Origin: JBKCUI01 sp052161625 | GTDB lineage: Bacteria > Planctomycetota > Planctomycetia > Pirellulales > Pirellulaceae | Assembly (NCBI GenBank): GCA_052161625.1 | Contig: CP197412.1 | DNA length: 64,000 nucleotides | Direction: 5' to 3' (one strand) | In this document: positions 50,922 to 59,050 of the stretch, one piece after another | Layout: every line of letters starts with the position of its first letter | Position numbering within the stretch: the stretch's first letter is position 1 | The notes under the pieces: model-generated | Seen by the model: only the letters and a program-made list of their open reading frames with translations | Database searches by the model: none | Told to the model about the DNA's origin: nothing | Program-made: the position numbers and the translations under genes

Positions 50922-50986
50922 ACCGGTCCGAGACCGATTGGAACAGATACGCCGGTCGGAGACCGGTCATTACCGGTCATTACCGG
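50922..50986. repeat. CCGGTC-GACCGG palindromes and short direct repeats
   Basis: CCGGTC-GGA-GACCGG at 50952-50966 is a perfect palindrome; a related ACCGGTCCGAGACCGAT is at 50922-50938. They are followed by ACCGGTCATT repeats up to the methyltransferase stop. Related palindromes occur at 63124-63198. Confidence 0.65.
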
Positions 50987-52761
50987 GGGAATGCCACATT
51001 GAAAATAGATCCAGCCTGATGCGCCGCACTCACGACGAACTGGAACGGTCTGGTTCGGTCATACCCCCGTGTACTCCACTGGACTTCGACTCCCGATAGC
51101 GGTCCAAGCCATCGCGCGAGGATCTCGACGGAATCATCGGCCAAGTGCGACTGAAACCGCCGCGCCAAACATTCCGTTGCACCGACGTACAACACCTCTC
51201 CCTGGGTGCTTACCCAACGGTATACACCACAAGTGGAAGGCAACGCGTCGGCTCGCAACTCTGAAAAAGGAACAGACTCAAATTGGATCGCTTCGTCCGT
51301 GGTTTCGTTCCTGGCTTCGTCCGCTCGCTGCTGCTCCAGATTCCACTCGTACCTCAGAAGCAACGTTCCCAGGCGATAGTCGAGAGGGTTGAAACCGCGA
51401 GCCAAACACATCGCATCGCGATCAAAAAGTTCCGCGATCGCAGGATCGCAAAACAATTCTTCCAGTGTCGATTCTGGATAACGATCGGAGATTCGACGCC
51501 AAGCGATTTCGGAAGCATGAAGGAACGGATCCGCGAAAGACCACGACAACGGCGCGCGCGCCTCGGCATGAATCTCGGTGGATGGCGAACCAGTGGGTGC
51601 ATCCAGATAAGCCGACAACATTCCTTCATATCGAAGACGGAACAGACTGCGATTTCGCTCGGCCGCTAAACCTGAAACCCCCAACTGATCGCATTGCGAT
51701 TGGAACGCTTGATTCAAATGCGGATCGAGAAGCACCCTCTCCAAAGCATAACCTTTGGAAGCGCGGCGAAACGCAGTGGCCAAAACCTCGGCCTGTGTCT
51801 CCATCGGAACGGTATCAAAAAAGCCCGGCAAGAAACCTTCATCGATCTGTTGGGAGACTCTCCCTTTGGACTTCCTGTTAGCTCGTTTCAACTGGACTTC
51901 GTCTACCGACTTGACACTCGCCCGGGGATCCTCGACTCCTTCGAGCCGATCTCCCACCTCCGTTCGTTCCAACCTCGCGGTCCCCTGCGCGGAATACTCG
52001 TTCGAGAGTTCGAATCCAACGAATTGCCGACCCAGTTTCTTAGCAACGACCAGCGTTGTCGCGCTCCCGGAAAAGGGATCAACGACGATGTCGTTCGGAT
52101 TGGAACAAGCGCGGATGATGCGCCCCAACAATTGCTCGGGCATCTGACAGCCATGAAATCCAGCGCGCTCTTTGAACGTCCCGTTGACACGGGGAAAGTA
52201 CCATATGTCTTCATTCGGTTGAAAAGCATCGCGACAGTCCTGCGGGCGCAGGATCCAAGTATCGTCAGGAGAACGCCCTTTGGGATTCGCACGCTTGTCG
52301 TTGTAAATCAACTGCCGAGCCGATGGGACGGCGATCGCCTCGGGATGGTAACAGAACGCTCGCTTGTCCTTTACAAAATAGAAGAGATGGGCATGGGACC
52401 GGGTGAATTTGTTTTTGCAATGCACGCCGAAGGTGTAGTACCAAATCACCCAGCTACGAAGATGAAACCCCGCTCGGCAAGCCTCGACTTTCAACTCCGC
52501 TGCAAACTCGTCACCGATCGCAAGCCAAAACGTGCCATCGGGACGAAGGACGCGATGCAGCTCCCGCATCCATGATCCGCACCACTGGAGATACTCATTC
52601 GATTCCAACTGATCGTCGTAAACGTCGTAGTCGTAACCGATATTGAACGGTGGATCGGCAAATGCCAGGTGCACCGAAGCGTCCGCGATGGACTGCAATC
52701 CCACGACGCAGTCCATGTTGAGTATTTTACCCCAAGGGGCCACCGGCAATTCGATCGACAT
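50980..52761 (-). CDS. DNA N6-adenine/N4-cytosine methyltransferase fused to a GIY-YIG-like domain
   Basis: 593 residues. The beta-class order is: motif IV ADPPFNIGYDYD (D36-P37-P38-F39), HRVLRPDGTFWLAIGDE, then motif I DPFSGSATTLVVA (228-240) and FVGFELSNEY. The middle (about 290-500) is an unassigned helical region. The last ~83 residues start GVYRWVSTQGEVLYVGATEC with R534/R535, a GIY-YIG layout; the glutamate usually found before the terminal P-x-(F/Y)-N is not evident (SIFNVAFPR), so nuclease activity is doubtful. DPPF suggests adenine methylation, not certain. No separate endonuclease gene is adjacent. It follows the PfkB kinase by 57 bp. Confidence 0.88.
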   Translation of the reverse strand: MSIELPVAPWGKILNMDCVVGLQSIADASVHLAFADPPFNIGYDYDVYDDQLESNEYLQWCGSWMRELHRVLRPDGTFWLAIGDEFAAELKVEACRAGFHLRSWVIWYYTFGVHCKNKFTRSHAHLFYFVKDKRAFCYHPEAIAVPSARQLIYNDKRANPKGRSPDDTWILRPQDCRDAFQPNEDIWYFPRVNGTFKERAGFHGCQMPEQLLGRIIRACSNPNDIVVDPFSGSATTLVVAKKLGRQFVGFELSNEYSAQGTARLERTEVGDRLEGVEDPRASVKSVDEVQLKRANRKSKGRVSQQIDEGFLPGFFDTVPMETQAEVLATAFRRASKGYALERVLLDPHLNQAFQSQCDQLGVSGLAAERNRSLFRLRYEGMLSAYLDAPTGSPSTEIHAEARAPLSWSFADPFLHASEIAWRRISDRYPESTLEELFCDPAIAELFDRDAMCLARGFNPLDYRLGTLLLRYEWNLEQQRADEARNETTDEAIQFESVPFSELRADALPSTCGVYRWVSTQGEVLYVGATECLARRFQSHLADDSVEILARWLGPLSGVEVQWSTRGYDRTRPFQFVVSAAHQAGSIFNVAFPR

Positions 52762-52818
52762 CGCTCAACCATCGCTCCGTGGAGACGACTCCCCGAGTAA
52801 GAACCGGACGCTAGCAGA

Positions 52819-53901
52819 CTAGCGTTGAACGCGAGCCGAGCCACCCTTCGCAAGGGCTTCGACTTCCGGCAATCGGGCCATGGTCGTGTCCCCTGGGAAC
52901 GTGGTGAGCAATGCACCGTGCGCCCAGCCGAGTCGCAAGGCTTGTTCGGGCTCTTTGCCAGCCAACATGCCATAGATGAGACCGGCAGCAAAGCCATCGC
53001 CGCCACCGATGCGATCGACCACATCGAGCGAGCAAGTCGGAGAGACATAACGCTTTCCGTCATACCAGAGAACCGCAGCCCATTCGTGTCGGTTGGTAGA
53101 GTGAACTTCACGAAGTGTCGTCGCCACCATTTTCACGTTCGGGAACTTCTCTACAGCTCGTTCGATCATGGTGAAGAAGGATTCGGGATCCAACGACGAC
53201 TTCGACTCGACATCTTGCCCCTCGATCCCCAATCCCTTCTGAAGATCCTCTTCATTCCCCACGAGCATGTCGACGTTTTGCACGATCTTGCTGATCTGCT
53301 CTTGCGCCTTCGAAGCCCCCCCGATGGGAGCCCAAAGTTTGGCTCGGTAGTTCAAATCGAACGAGGTGACAGCCCCCGCTTCCTTGGCCGCCTTCATCCC
53401 TTCGATAATCAATTCAGATGTGGTGGCGGAGAGCGCCGCGAAAATACCACCGGAATGGAACCATCGCACACCGCTGGCGAAGATTTTTTTCCAATCGAAA
53501 TCCCCGGGCTTGAGCAATGCCCCCGCCTCATTCGAGCGATTGTAGAAGACGACTGGCGGACGGACGCCGAGGCCCCGGTCGCTGTAGACGGTCGCGATAT
53601 TCGGACCGCGGACACCGTCGTGCTCGAAATGCTTGTAGATGGGCTTCACTCCCATCTCCTGAACTTTGCCTTGAACCAATTCGCCGATGCCGTAGTTCAC
53701 CATGGCGGTTGCGACACCGGTCTTCAATCCAAAGCAGTCCGACAAGTTCGCGGAAACGTTGTACTCTCCACCCGACACATGCACTTCAAACGACTTCGCC
53801 TTGCGAAACGGGATGATGCCTGGATCCAATCGATGAACGAGTGCGCCGAGGGAGAGGAAGTCGAGATCGCAAGCGTCTTTGCGAATGGATAACTGAGCCA
53901 T
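52819..53901 (-). CDS. PfkB-family kinase, 2-keto-3-deoxygluconate kinase-like
   Basis: 360 residues from ATG 53901 (MAQLSIRKDACDLDFL). Sugar-binding segment VSGGEYNVSANLSDCFGLK (about 43-61); catalytic motif DRIGGGDGFAAGLIYG (about 295-310). SFDLNYRAKLWAPIGG matches KDG kinases. With the mannonate-oxidoreductase-like SDR upstream it suggests hexuronate breakdown: mannonate to KDG to KDPG. It may be co-transcribed with the methyltransferase. Confidence 0.88.
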   Translation of the reverse strand: MAQLSIRKDACDLDFLSLGALVHRLDPGIIPFRKAKSFEVHVSGGEYNVSANLSDCFGLKTGVATAMVNYGIGELVQGKVQEMGVKPIYKHFEHDGVRGPNIATVYSDRGLGVRPPVVFYNRSNEAGALLKPGDFDWKKIFASGVRWFHSGGIFAALSATTSELIIEGMKAAKEAGAVTSFDLNYRAKLWAPIGGASKAQEQISKIVQNVDMLVGNEEDLQKGLGIEGQDVESKSSLDPESFFTMIERAVEKFPNVKMVATTLREVHSTNRHEWAAVLWYDGKRYVSPTCSLDVVDRIGGGDGFAAGLIYGMLAGKEPEQALRLGWAHGALLTTFPGDTTMARLPEVEALAKGGSARVQR

Positions 53902-53982
53902 GGGGAACTCCAGCAAGGGGAATGAGGCGAAATCTTACGTTGAAAGTCGTTGCCAACTGTGAAAGTCGTTGCTAACTGGGGG

Positions 53983-54798
53983 CTAGATTGTTGTCGAGGA
54001 AAATCCACCGTCAACAACCAAGTTATGGCCTGTGACAAAGGAGGAAGCACTCGAGGAAGCCAGGAAGATCACCGCTCCCGACAACTCATGGGCGTACCCG
54101 AATCGGCCAGCCGGCGTATGGTCAATGATCTGCTGGCCACGAGGCGAAAGACTTCCGTCTTGGTTGTAAAGCAAGCCTTGGTTCTGCTCCGCAGGGAAAA
54201 ATCCGGGGCTAATGCAATTCACTCGAATCCCACGCGGTGCCCATTCCCTCGCCATGAATTGGGTGAAATTGATCACGGCCGCCTTCGCTGCCGAGTAAGC
54301 CACCACGCGGGAAAGGGGAACGATTCCGGACATCGATGCGATGTTGATGATGCTCCCTGCACCTCGCACCACCATGGTCTCGCCGAACACTTGGCACGGA
54401 AGAATGGTTCCACCGATGAGATTCAAATCGAAGACGCTATTCCAAGCATCGAGGGGGAGCTGGCAAAAATCGTCCCCTGGTTGCAAAGTCGCTTTGGCCT
54501 GATTCCCTCCTGCCGCATTGACCAGGATATCGACCGGGCCCAACGTTCGTTCGATGATATCGCGTGCCTTCGTAAGGGACTCGCGTTGGAGCGCATCGGC
54601 AGAGTGAAATACGGCTTCGCCTCCCTCTGCTCGAATCTGCTCCGCTCGGTGCATCCCACGCTCGGCGCTCCGACCGAGAATGGCAACCCGAGCCCCGGCA
54701 TTGCCGAGAGCAGATGCCATCGCTCCACCCAAACTACCGGTCCCTCCAAGGACCACTGCGACTTGGTTCTTCAAATGAAATAAGTTGGGGGTCGACAT
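53983..54798 (-). CDS. SDR oxidoreductase, D-mannonate/fructuronate reductase-like
   Basis: 271 residues. NAD(P) motif VLGGTGSLGGAMASAL (about 16-31), NAAGGN, catalytic Ser in IASMSGIVP, YxxxK in YSAAKAAVINF (about Y167), and LVVDGGFSS at the C-terminus. The NAAGGNQAKAT stretch is typical of SDRs annotated as D-mannonate oxidoreductase. Its position between a KDG-kinase-like gene and a sugar epimerase supports a sugar-acid role; substrate is inferred. Confidence 0.85.
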   Translation of the reverse strand: MSTPNLFHLKNQVAVVLGGTGSLGGAMASALGNAGARVAILGRSAERGMHRAEQIRAEGGEAVFHSADALQRESLTKARDIIERTLGPVDILVNAAGGNQAKATLQPGDDFCQLPLDAWNSVFDLNLIGGTILPCQVFGETMVVRGAGSIINIASMSGIVPLSRVVAYSAAKAAVINFTQFMAREWAPRGIRVNCISPGFFPAEQNQGLLYNQDGSLSPRGQQIIDHTPAGRFGYAHELSGAVIFLASSSASSFVTGHNLVVDGGFSSTTI

Positions 54799-54960
54799 GG
54801 ATGTAGCCTTCTCTGTGGAATGGACGAGGGTGGCAACCGGGGGCTAGCGCCCTGCGGTCGATCGCAAATCGAATTTCGGCCGCGACTCGCTAGCGTCCGG
54901 TCTTTGAACGGTGCTTAAGTGACTTGTTCTTAACTGAGCTGGTGCTTAACTAATCTGCAT

Positions 54961-55815
54961 TTAACTGCCGAGGATCTCTTTTCGCAGCTGTGCAAGGAGA
55001 GTCGTCGCGTGCAGGACCTCGGCCTTCTGACGCTCGGGCTCTTGGGGAATTTCTCGTTCGATCGTTAAAGGCCCCGTGTAACCGATTTCCTTGAGAGCGA
55101 GTAGGTACTCGCGGATGTTCACATCACCTTCTCCTAGCGGTACTTCGCGGCCCCATGTCACGCCGGGTTGATCGCTCCAAGTTCCATCCTTGCAGTGAAC
55201 GCTCCGAACATACTTTCCCACATGCTTTAAAGCGGGAATCGGTTCGCCGGTTCCATAAAGGATCATGTTGGCGGGGTCGAAGTTGATGAACAAATTGTTT
55301 CGCGATACATCGTCGATGTAGTGCAACAACGCCTCGGCCGACTCTTGGCCAGTCTCCAAGTGAACGTTTTGTTCATTGTAGGCGGCATGGTCGCACAGCT
55401 GGCGCGTTACCTCGATCACGTCGGCATACTCTCGGCAATTGCGATCGTGCGGAACCACCCCGACGTGGAGCCCGATGACGGTGCAACCGAGCAAACGAGT
55501 GAAGTCCGATATCTCCTTCATTTCTACCAACCGCGAAGCCCTCGTATCGGGCGGAACCAAGCCGATAGTCTTCTCGACCGTCGGAATGTCCGCGTAACTC
55601 TCCCCTTCGAACCCGCCAAAGACGCAAGTCAATTCGATGCCCGCTTCTTCGAGCTTTTTGAGAAAGGATTCCGCGGCGGCTGGGGTCCGGCCTTCGGCGT
55701 GGGGGGTATGGAGCTGGATCGAAGGAATACCAAGTTCTCGAGCGACTTCAAGCCGGACACCCAAACCTGCATCAATGCTGGTGAAGACGCCGAGGGACCA
55801 TGGAGGAAGAGTCAT
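54961..55815 (-). CDS. Sugar phosphate isomerase/epimerase-like TIM barrel
   Basis: 284 residues from ATG 55815 (MTLPPWSLGVFTSIDAGLG); no signal peptide, unlike 20688. Barrel motifs: IQLHTPHAEGRTP, LGLHVGVVPHD-like segment (TVIGLHVGVVPHD), VHLETGQESAEALL, NLFINFDPANMILYG, VRSVHCKDG and PLTIEREIP, giving the Glu, Asp, His and Glu metal ligands. Cytoplasmic; substrate unknown. The 160-bp gap to the SDR gene contains a GGGGGCTAGCGCCCT-type repeat (about 54838-54855). Confidence 0.85.
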   Translation of the reverse strand: MTLPPWSLGVFTSIDAGLGVRLEVARELGIPSIQLHTPHAEGRTPAAAESFLKKLEEAGIELTCVFGGFEGESYADIPTVEKTIGLVPPDTRASRLVEMKEISDFTRLLGCTVIGLHVGVVPHDRNCREYADVIEVTRQLCDHAAYNEQNVHLETGQESAEALLHYIDDVSRNNLFINFDPANMILYGTGEPIPALKHVGKYVRSVHCKDGTWSDQPGVTWGREVPLGEGDVNIREYLLALKEIGYTGPLTIEREIPQEPERQKAEVLHATTLLAQLRKEILGS

Positions 55816-55882
55816 TTCGAATTCCGTTCGGTGGGATGTGGTAATAGAAGGGGGAGAATAGGTGACAGGTCTAGCAAACTCG

Positions 55883-56212
55883 CTACCCAAGCGACTGCGA
55901 TCGAGCCATCGCATCCTCGGCCGCTCGAATGAATCGCGTATCCTGTGTTCCCGCCCAAGCTTTTTGATAGGTCACACTCAAAATGGTGAAGTTGAATGCT
56001 TCGTTGGGCTCGAGTCTGCAAGCTTCCTCGGCATGCTTGACCGCTGCCAGATGCTCACCGGTCTGGGTGTAAATGCGAGCGAGCGTCAAGTGAGACAGCA
56101 CGTGATCTGGAGTCTCTTCGATGATGGAAAGGAGGAGCTCCTTCGCCCCATCGACTTGTCCCGAGTCCTTTAGCTTTTCCGCTTCGCGAAATCGTTCGTT
56201 GACGGTGGTCAT
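55883..56212 (-). CDS. Small TPR protein
   Basis: 109 residues from ATG 56212 (MTTVNERFREAEKLKDSG). Two to three TPR units: AKELLLSIIEETPDHVLSHLTLARIY and LAAVKHAEEACRLEPNEAFN, ending RFIRAAEDAMARSQSLG. Likely a protein-protein adaptor. The frame continues upstream to 56308 but that part looks non-coding. It lies 67 bp before the epimerase. Confidence 0.8.
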   Translation of the reverse strand: MTTVNERFREAEKLKDSGQVDGAKELLLSIIEETPDHVLSHLTLARIYTQTGEHLAAVKHAEEACRLEPNEAFNFTILSVTYQKAWAGTQDTRFIRAAEDAMARSQSLG

Positions 56213-56589
56213 AGTGGTTGAGCAACGGGTGGGAGGGTTCAACTGACGTAAACCGGGATTGTAGCGGAACTCGCTGGAAACGGGATAGGGTTCCAGGGGC
56301 GGATTCATGGCGCAACACTCACATTCGCTACATAGAGACGCCCGGCGCAGTCAAGTTTTCTCAATCCCTCGATTCTTCCAAGATTTCCTAAATATTCCAG
56401 GCCGCAAAATTTGACTGCTCCTGTTCCTGTCCTAAGTTTCGAGTGGCGTTTTCGAGTTGAGACGCTTGCCGCTACGGTGGCACGGTTGCCCTGGGAAAGC
56501 TGAATTCGTGGCGATGAAATCAGACTCCATCTCGAGGGCCAATTTGTTAGTTCTCGGTTCGCCGAGTTTACCTGTCGGAGGGTAGTACC
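56213..56589. other. Intergenic region upstream of the Flp pilin
   Basis: 377 bp between the divergent TPR gene and the pilin. No gene and no certain promoter; TGGCACGGTTGCC at about 56477 resembles a sigma-54 site but its spacing is too short. GGAGG lies about 8 bp before the pilin ATG. Confidence 0.5.
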
Positions 56590-56766
56590 ATGAAGAATTT
56601 CGCCTTGAAGTTGAAGCGATTCCTGAAGAGTGAAGACGGACCAACCGCGGTGGAATACGCAGTCATGCTGTCGTTGATCATCGTCGTTTGCTTGACCGCT
56701 GTTACCAGCATCGGTAAGAACGCAAGCTCGACGTTTACCAACGTTGCAAACCAGTTGGGTACCTAG
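56590..56766 (+). CDS. Flp/Fap-type IVb pilin
   Basis: 58 residues: MKNFALKLKRFLKSEDG, then the prepilin peptidase site and hydrophobic helix PTAVEYAVMLSLIIVVCLTAV, ending NVANQLGT. The E at +5 of the mature pilin and the following Tyr are the Flp signature; here the residue after the cleavage-site Gly is Pro rather than Ala or Val. GGAGG is at the expected distance. It forms the shaft of Tad pili. Only pilin and peptidase are here; the Tad machinery must be elsewhere. Confidence 0.92.
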   Translation: MKNFALKLKRFLKSEDGPTAVEYAVMLSLIIVVCLTAVTSIGKNASSTFTNVANQLGT

Positions 56767-56914
56767 TTACCCAACCGGCGAGAGTCGCTTGCGATGATTC
56801 GCCGGACGTATAGGAGCAATCCTATCCTTGTTGAACACCAACTCCGGGAGTTGCATGGATTGATTCCGTGCAATTCACCGGTTTGGTGCAATGACAGACC
56901 AGAAGGAGGCAGCC

Positions 56915-57025
56915 ATGGACCACACGTTTTTACCTGTTGAAGCAATTAGCAGCTTGTGGGAAATGATCTGTTTTGCCGGCACCTTGATGGCTGTCGCCGC
57001 CGCGTGGCTCTTCGCACCGCGGTAA
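56915..57025 (+). CDS. 36-residue membrane peptide in the Flp operon
   Basis: MDHTFLPVEAISSLWEM followed by a hydrophobic helix ICFAGTLMAVAAAWLFAP and a terminal Arg. The start has an ideal ribosome site, AAGGAGG at 56903-56909, five bases before the ATG. It lies between pilin and prepilin peptidase on the same strand. No family recognised; its strong translation signal and position argue that it is real. It could be a pilus-assembly accessory. Confidence 0.65.
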   Translation: MDHTFLPVEAISSLWEMICFAGTLMAVAAAWLFAPR

Positions 57026-57072
57026 GTCTTCGAATTCAAGGCCTCGAAAGTTGATATTGTCGGGAGTGCGTG

Positions 57073-57636
57073 ATGAACGGAAATACTTGGATGGATGGCG
57101 TGATTTCAAACTGGCACATTTGGTTTGTTTCCATCGTGTTGGTCGTTGCCGCAGTCATCGACGGTTGGAAGCTAAAAGTTCCGAACTGGATCACCTTTCC
57201 CATGATTGCTACCGGCTGGATCTATAGCTACATAGCAGGTGGCTGGCCCGGTCTGGGATGGAGTCTTCTCGCGACCTTCTTTGGCCTCTCTCTCCTCTAC
57301 GGCCTCTACATGGTCGGCGGGATGGGGGCAGGGGATGTCAAACTCCTCGCCGGTATCGGCGCTTGGGTTCACGCAGAACATACCTGGAATATCTTCGCCG
57401 CAACGGCAATCGTCGGCGGAATCATGGCGCTGGCTATGATCGCATACACGGGCCGATGGCGAAAACACTACAACCAATTCAAGATGCTTCTCGGGGAATT
57501 CGTAGAAGTCAAAGACGCCGAAGCGCTCTACCAACGTGCCGCCGAACGGAAGTCTCGCATGTTCTTACTTCCCTACGGTATCCCCATGACGATCGCTGCC
57601 CTCGGTTACTTTGCCGTCCAAGGCATGTACCTGTAA
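57073..57636 (+). CDS. A24 prepilin peptidase (CpaA/TadV-like)
   Basis: 187 residues from ATG 57073, with CGGGAG 7 bases upstream. Catalytic aspartates in AVIDGWKLKVPNW (about residue 26) and GGMGAGDVKLLAG (GxGD, about residue 95). Six hydrophobic helices. It lacks the N-terminal methylase domain of PilD, as is usual for Tad systems. It should process the pilin at 56590. Membrane enzyme; last gene of the operon. Confidence 0.92.
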   Translation: MNGNTWMDGVISNWHIWFVSIVLVVAAVIDGWKLKVPNWITFPMIATGWIYSYIAGGWPGLGWSLLATFFGLSLLYGLYMVGGMGAGDVKLLAGIGAWVHAEHTWNIFAATAIVGGIMALAMIAYTGRWRKHYNQFKMLLGEFVEVKDAEALYQRAAERKSRMFLLPYGIPMTIAALGYFAVQGMYL

Positions 57637-57668
57637 GACCTTGGGACTTCTCTGCACGAAACATGAGC

Positions 57669-58037
57669 CTACTTCCAACGCTCGACTGCCCCGGGCAATG
57701 GATACTCCACGACCGTGAGAGGTTTTCGCCTTTCACTCCGAATCTCCCAAAGCCGCTGGTAAGCCAACGTTACCGCTTGGGTCCGACTCACCACATACGC
57801 GCTGTCTAAATTCTCTTTGGCAAAGAACGCATGGTCGCATCGCACCGGATCGAATCTTGCATCCGCGATAAATTGAGCGAGCGCTGGGATGCACCGAAGA
57901 TGACAATCTGGCTCTAAGTGCAATAACTCGGGATCGACCTCTCCCAGCACGTAGCGCAAATACAGATCGCTGTCGGTGATGTGCTCGACTTCTTCACCAC
58001 AAACTTTGCACAAGTACCCTTGATCGCATCGCGCCAT
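57669..58037 (-). CDS. Hypothetical protein with Cys/His cluster
   Basis: 122 residues from ATG 58037 (MARCDQGYLCKVCGEEVEH). CDQGYLCKVCG and later C47, C51 and C69-type residues (PDCHLRC, PVRCDHAFF) look like zinc ligands. No family named. It starts 9 bp after the dapB stop and so is probably the second gene of a dapB operon. Confidence 0.65.
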   Translation of the reverse strand: MARCDQGYLCKVCGEEVEHITDSDLYLRYVLGEVDPELLHLEPDCHLRCIPALAQFIADARFDPVRCDHAFFAKENLDSAYVVSRTQAVTLAYQRLWEIRSERRKPLTVVEYPLPGAVERWK

Positions 58038-58046
58038 CACGGATTC

Positions 58047-58847
58047 CTAAAGCCCTAACACATCGAACATGCTATACAGGCCGTTTGGTTTTCCAACCAA
58101 CCACTTGGCCGCTGCAATCGCTCCGGTCGCATAGCAATCGCGGTTGGATGCAGCCACGCGAAGCTCGATGGTCTCCCCCATCATGCCAAACACGATGGTA
58201 TGCTGCCCCGCATCATCGCCGACGCGGACAGCATGATACCCGATCTCGTTGTGAGGCCTCTTGCCACACAAACCATACCTGCCGTGAACATGCTCGGTAA
58301 TCCCCATGGCTTGCCCAACCATTTGACCGAACTTCAAAGCCGTTCCGCTGGGACTGTCTTCCTTGAATCGATGATGCCGTTCAATGATCTCGACATCCGC
58401 ACCGCCACTCACATCCCGCAGCGCTTTGGCCGCGTACTCCACAAGCTTCATGGTGAGATTCACTGCAACACTCATATTCGGGGCATAACAAATCGGGATA
58501 TGCCGGGCCCCTTCTTCCACCTCGAGAACTTGTGCGGGCGTCAACCCGGTCGACGCGACGACAAGGGGAATCTTCCGCTCCACGCAAGCATGAATGGCGC
58601 CTGCACAGCCCTCCGGGGAAGAAAAATCAATCGCCGCATCGGCACGCTCTGGCCATTGGCTCGATAGCGGCAATCCGATTGGCTCCACCCCGGCGTGCGC
58701 TCCCGCATCCACGTTCAGATGAAGCGAGTTGGGGCGGACGATGGCTCCGACCAACTTCAACTCTGCGTCACTGGACCCTAACGCAATCAATCTCTTGCCG
58801 TTGCGGCCCGAGGCACCATGAATTACCAGCTCCAAAGGAGTCGACAT
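58047..58847 (-). CDS. dapB: 4-hydroxy-tetrahydrodipicolinate reductase
   Basis: 266 residues. N-terminal NAD(P) motif IHGASGRNGKRLI (8-20), then DFSSPEGC, ASTGLTPAQ, YAPNMSVAVNLTMKL, and the catalytic signature EIIERHHRFKEDSPSGTAL (about 152-170). GxGDDAGQHTIVFG-type segment VGDDAGQHTIVFG. It reduces HTPA to tetrahydrodipicolinate for lysine and diaminopimelate. Slight N-terminal variation (GASGRNGKR instead of GAxGRMG) is compatible with function. Confidence 0.95.
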   Translation of the reverse strand: MSTPLELVIHGASGRNGKRLIALGSSDAELKLVGAIVRPNSLHLNVDAGAHAGVEPIGLPLSSQWPERADAAIDFSSPEGCAGAIHACVERKIPLVVASTGLTPAQVLEVEEGARHIPICYAPNMSVAVNLTMKLVEYAAKALRDVSGGADVEIIERHHRFKEDSPSGTALKFGQMVGQAMGITEHVHGRYGLCGKRPHNEIGYHAVRVGDDAGQHTIVFGMMGETIELRVAASNRDCYATGAIAAAKWLVGKPNGLYSMFDVLGL

Positions 58848-59050
58848 AACAACAAGCCCCGATGTGCGAGGGAAAAGAAAATGCTGGAACGACGCTCGAT
58901 CCCAAAGCGCCGCAATCCCTTAATGTACCGGAGTTCAGAGGGTAGGCCAGGGGAGTGGCGAGCACCGAAAAAGACGAAGGGCAGCTCTTTCAAGCCGCCC
59001 TTCTACTATTTCAGTTACTTTCATGTCGACTTTGGGTCGACAGCATCTGC

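Noticed and set aside
56477..56490. TGGCACGGTTGCC as a sigma-54 promoter for the Flp pilin
   Set aside because: Only two bases separate the -24 and -12 elements; five are required.
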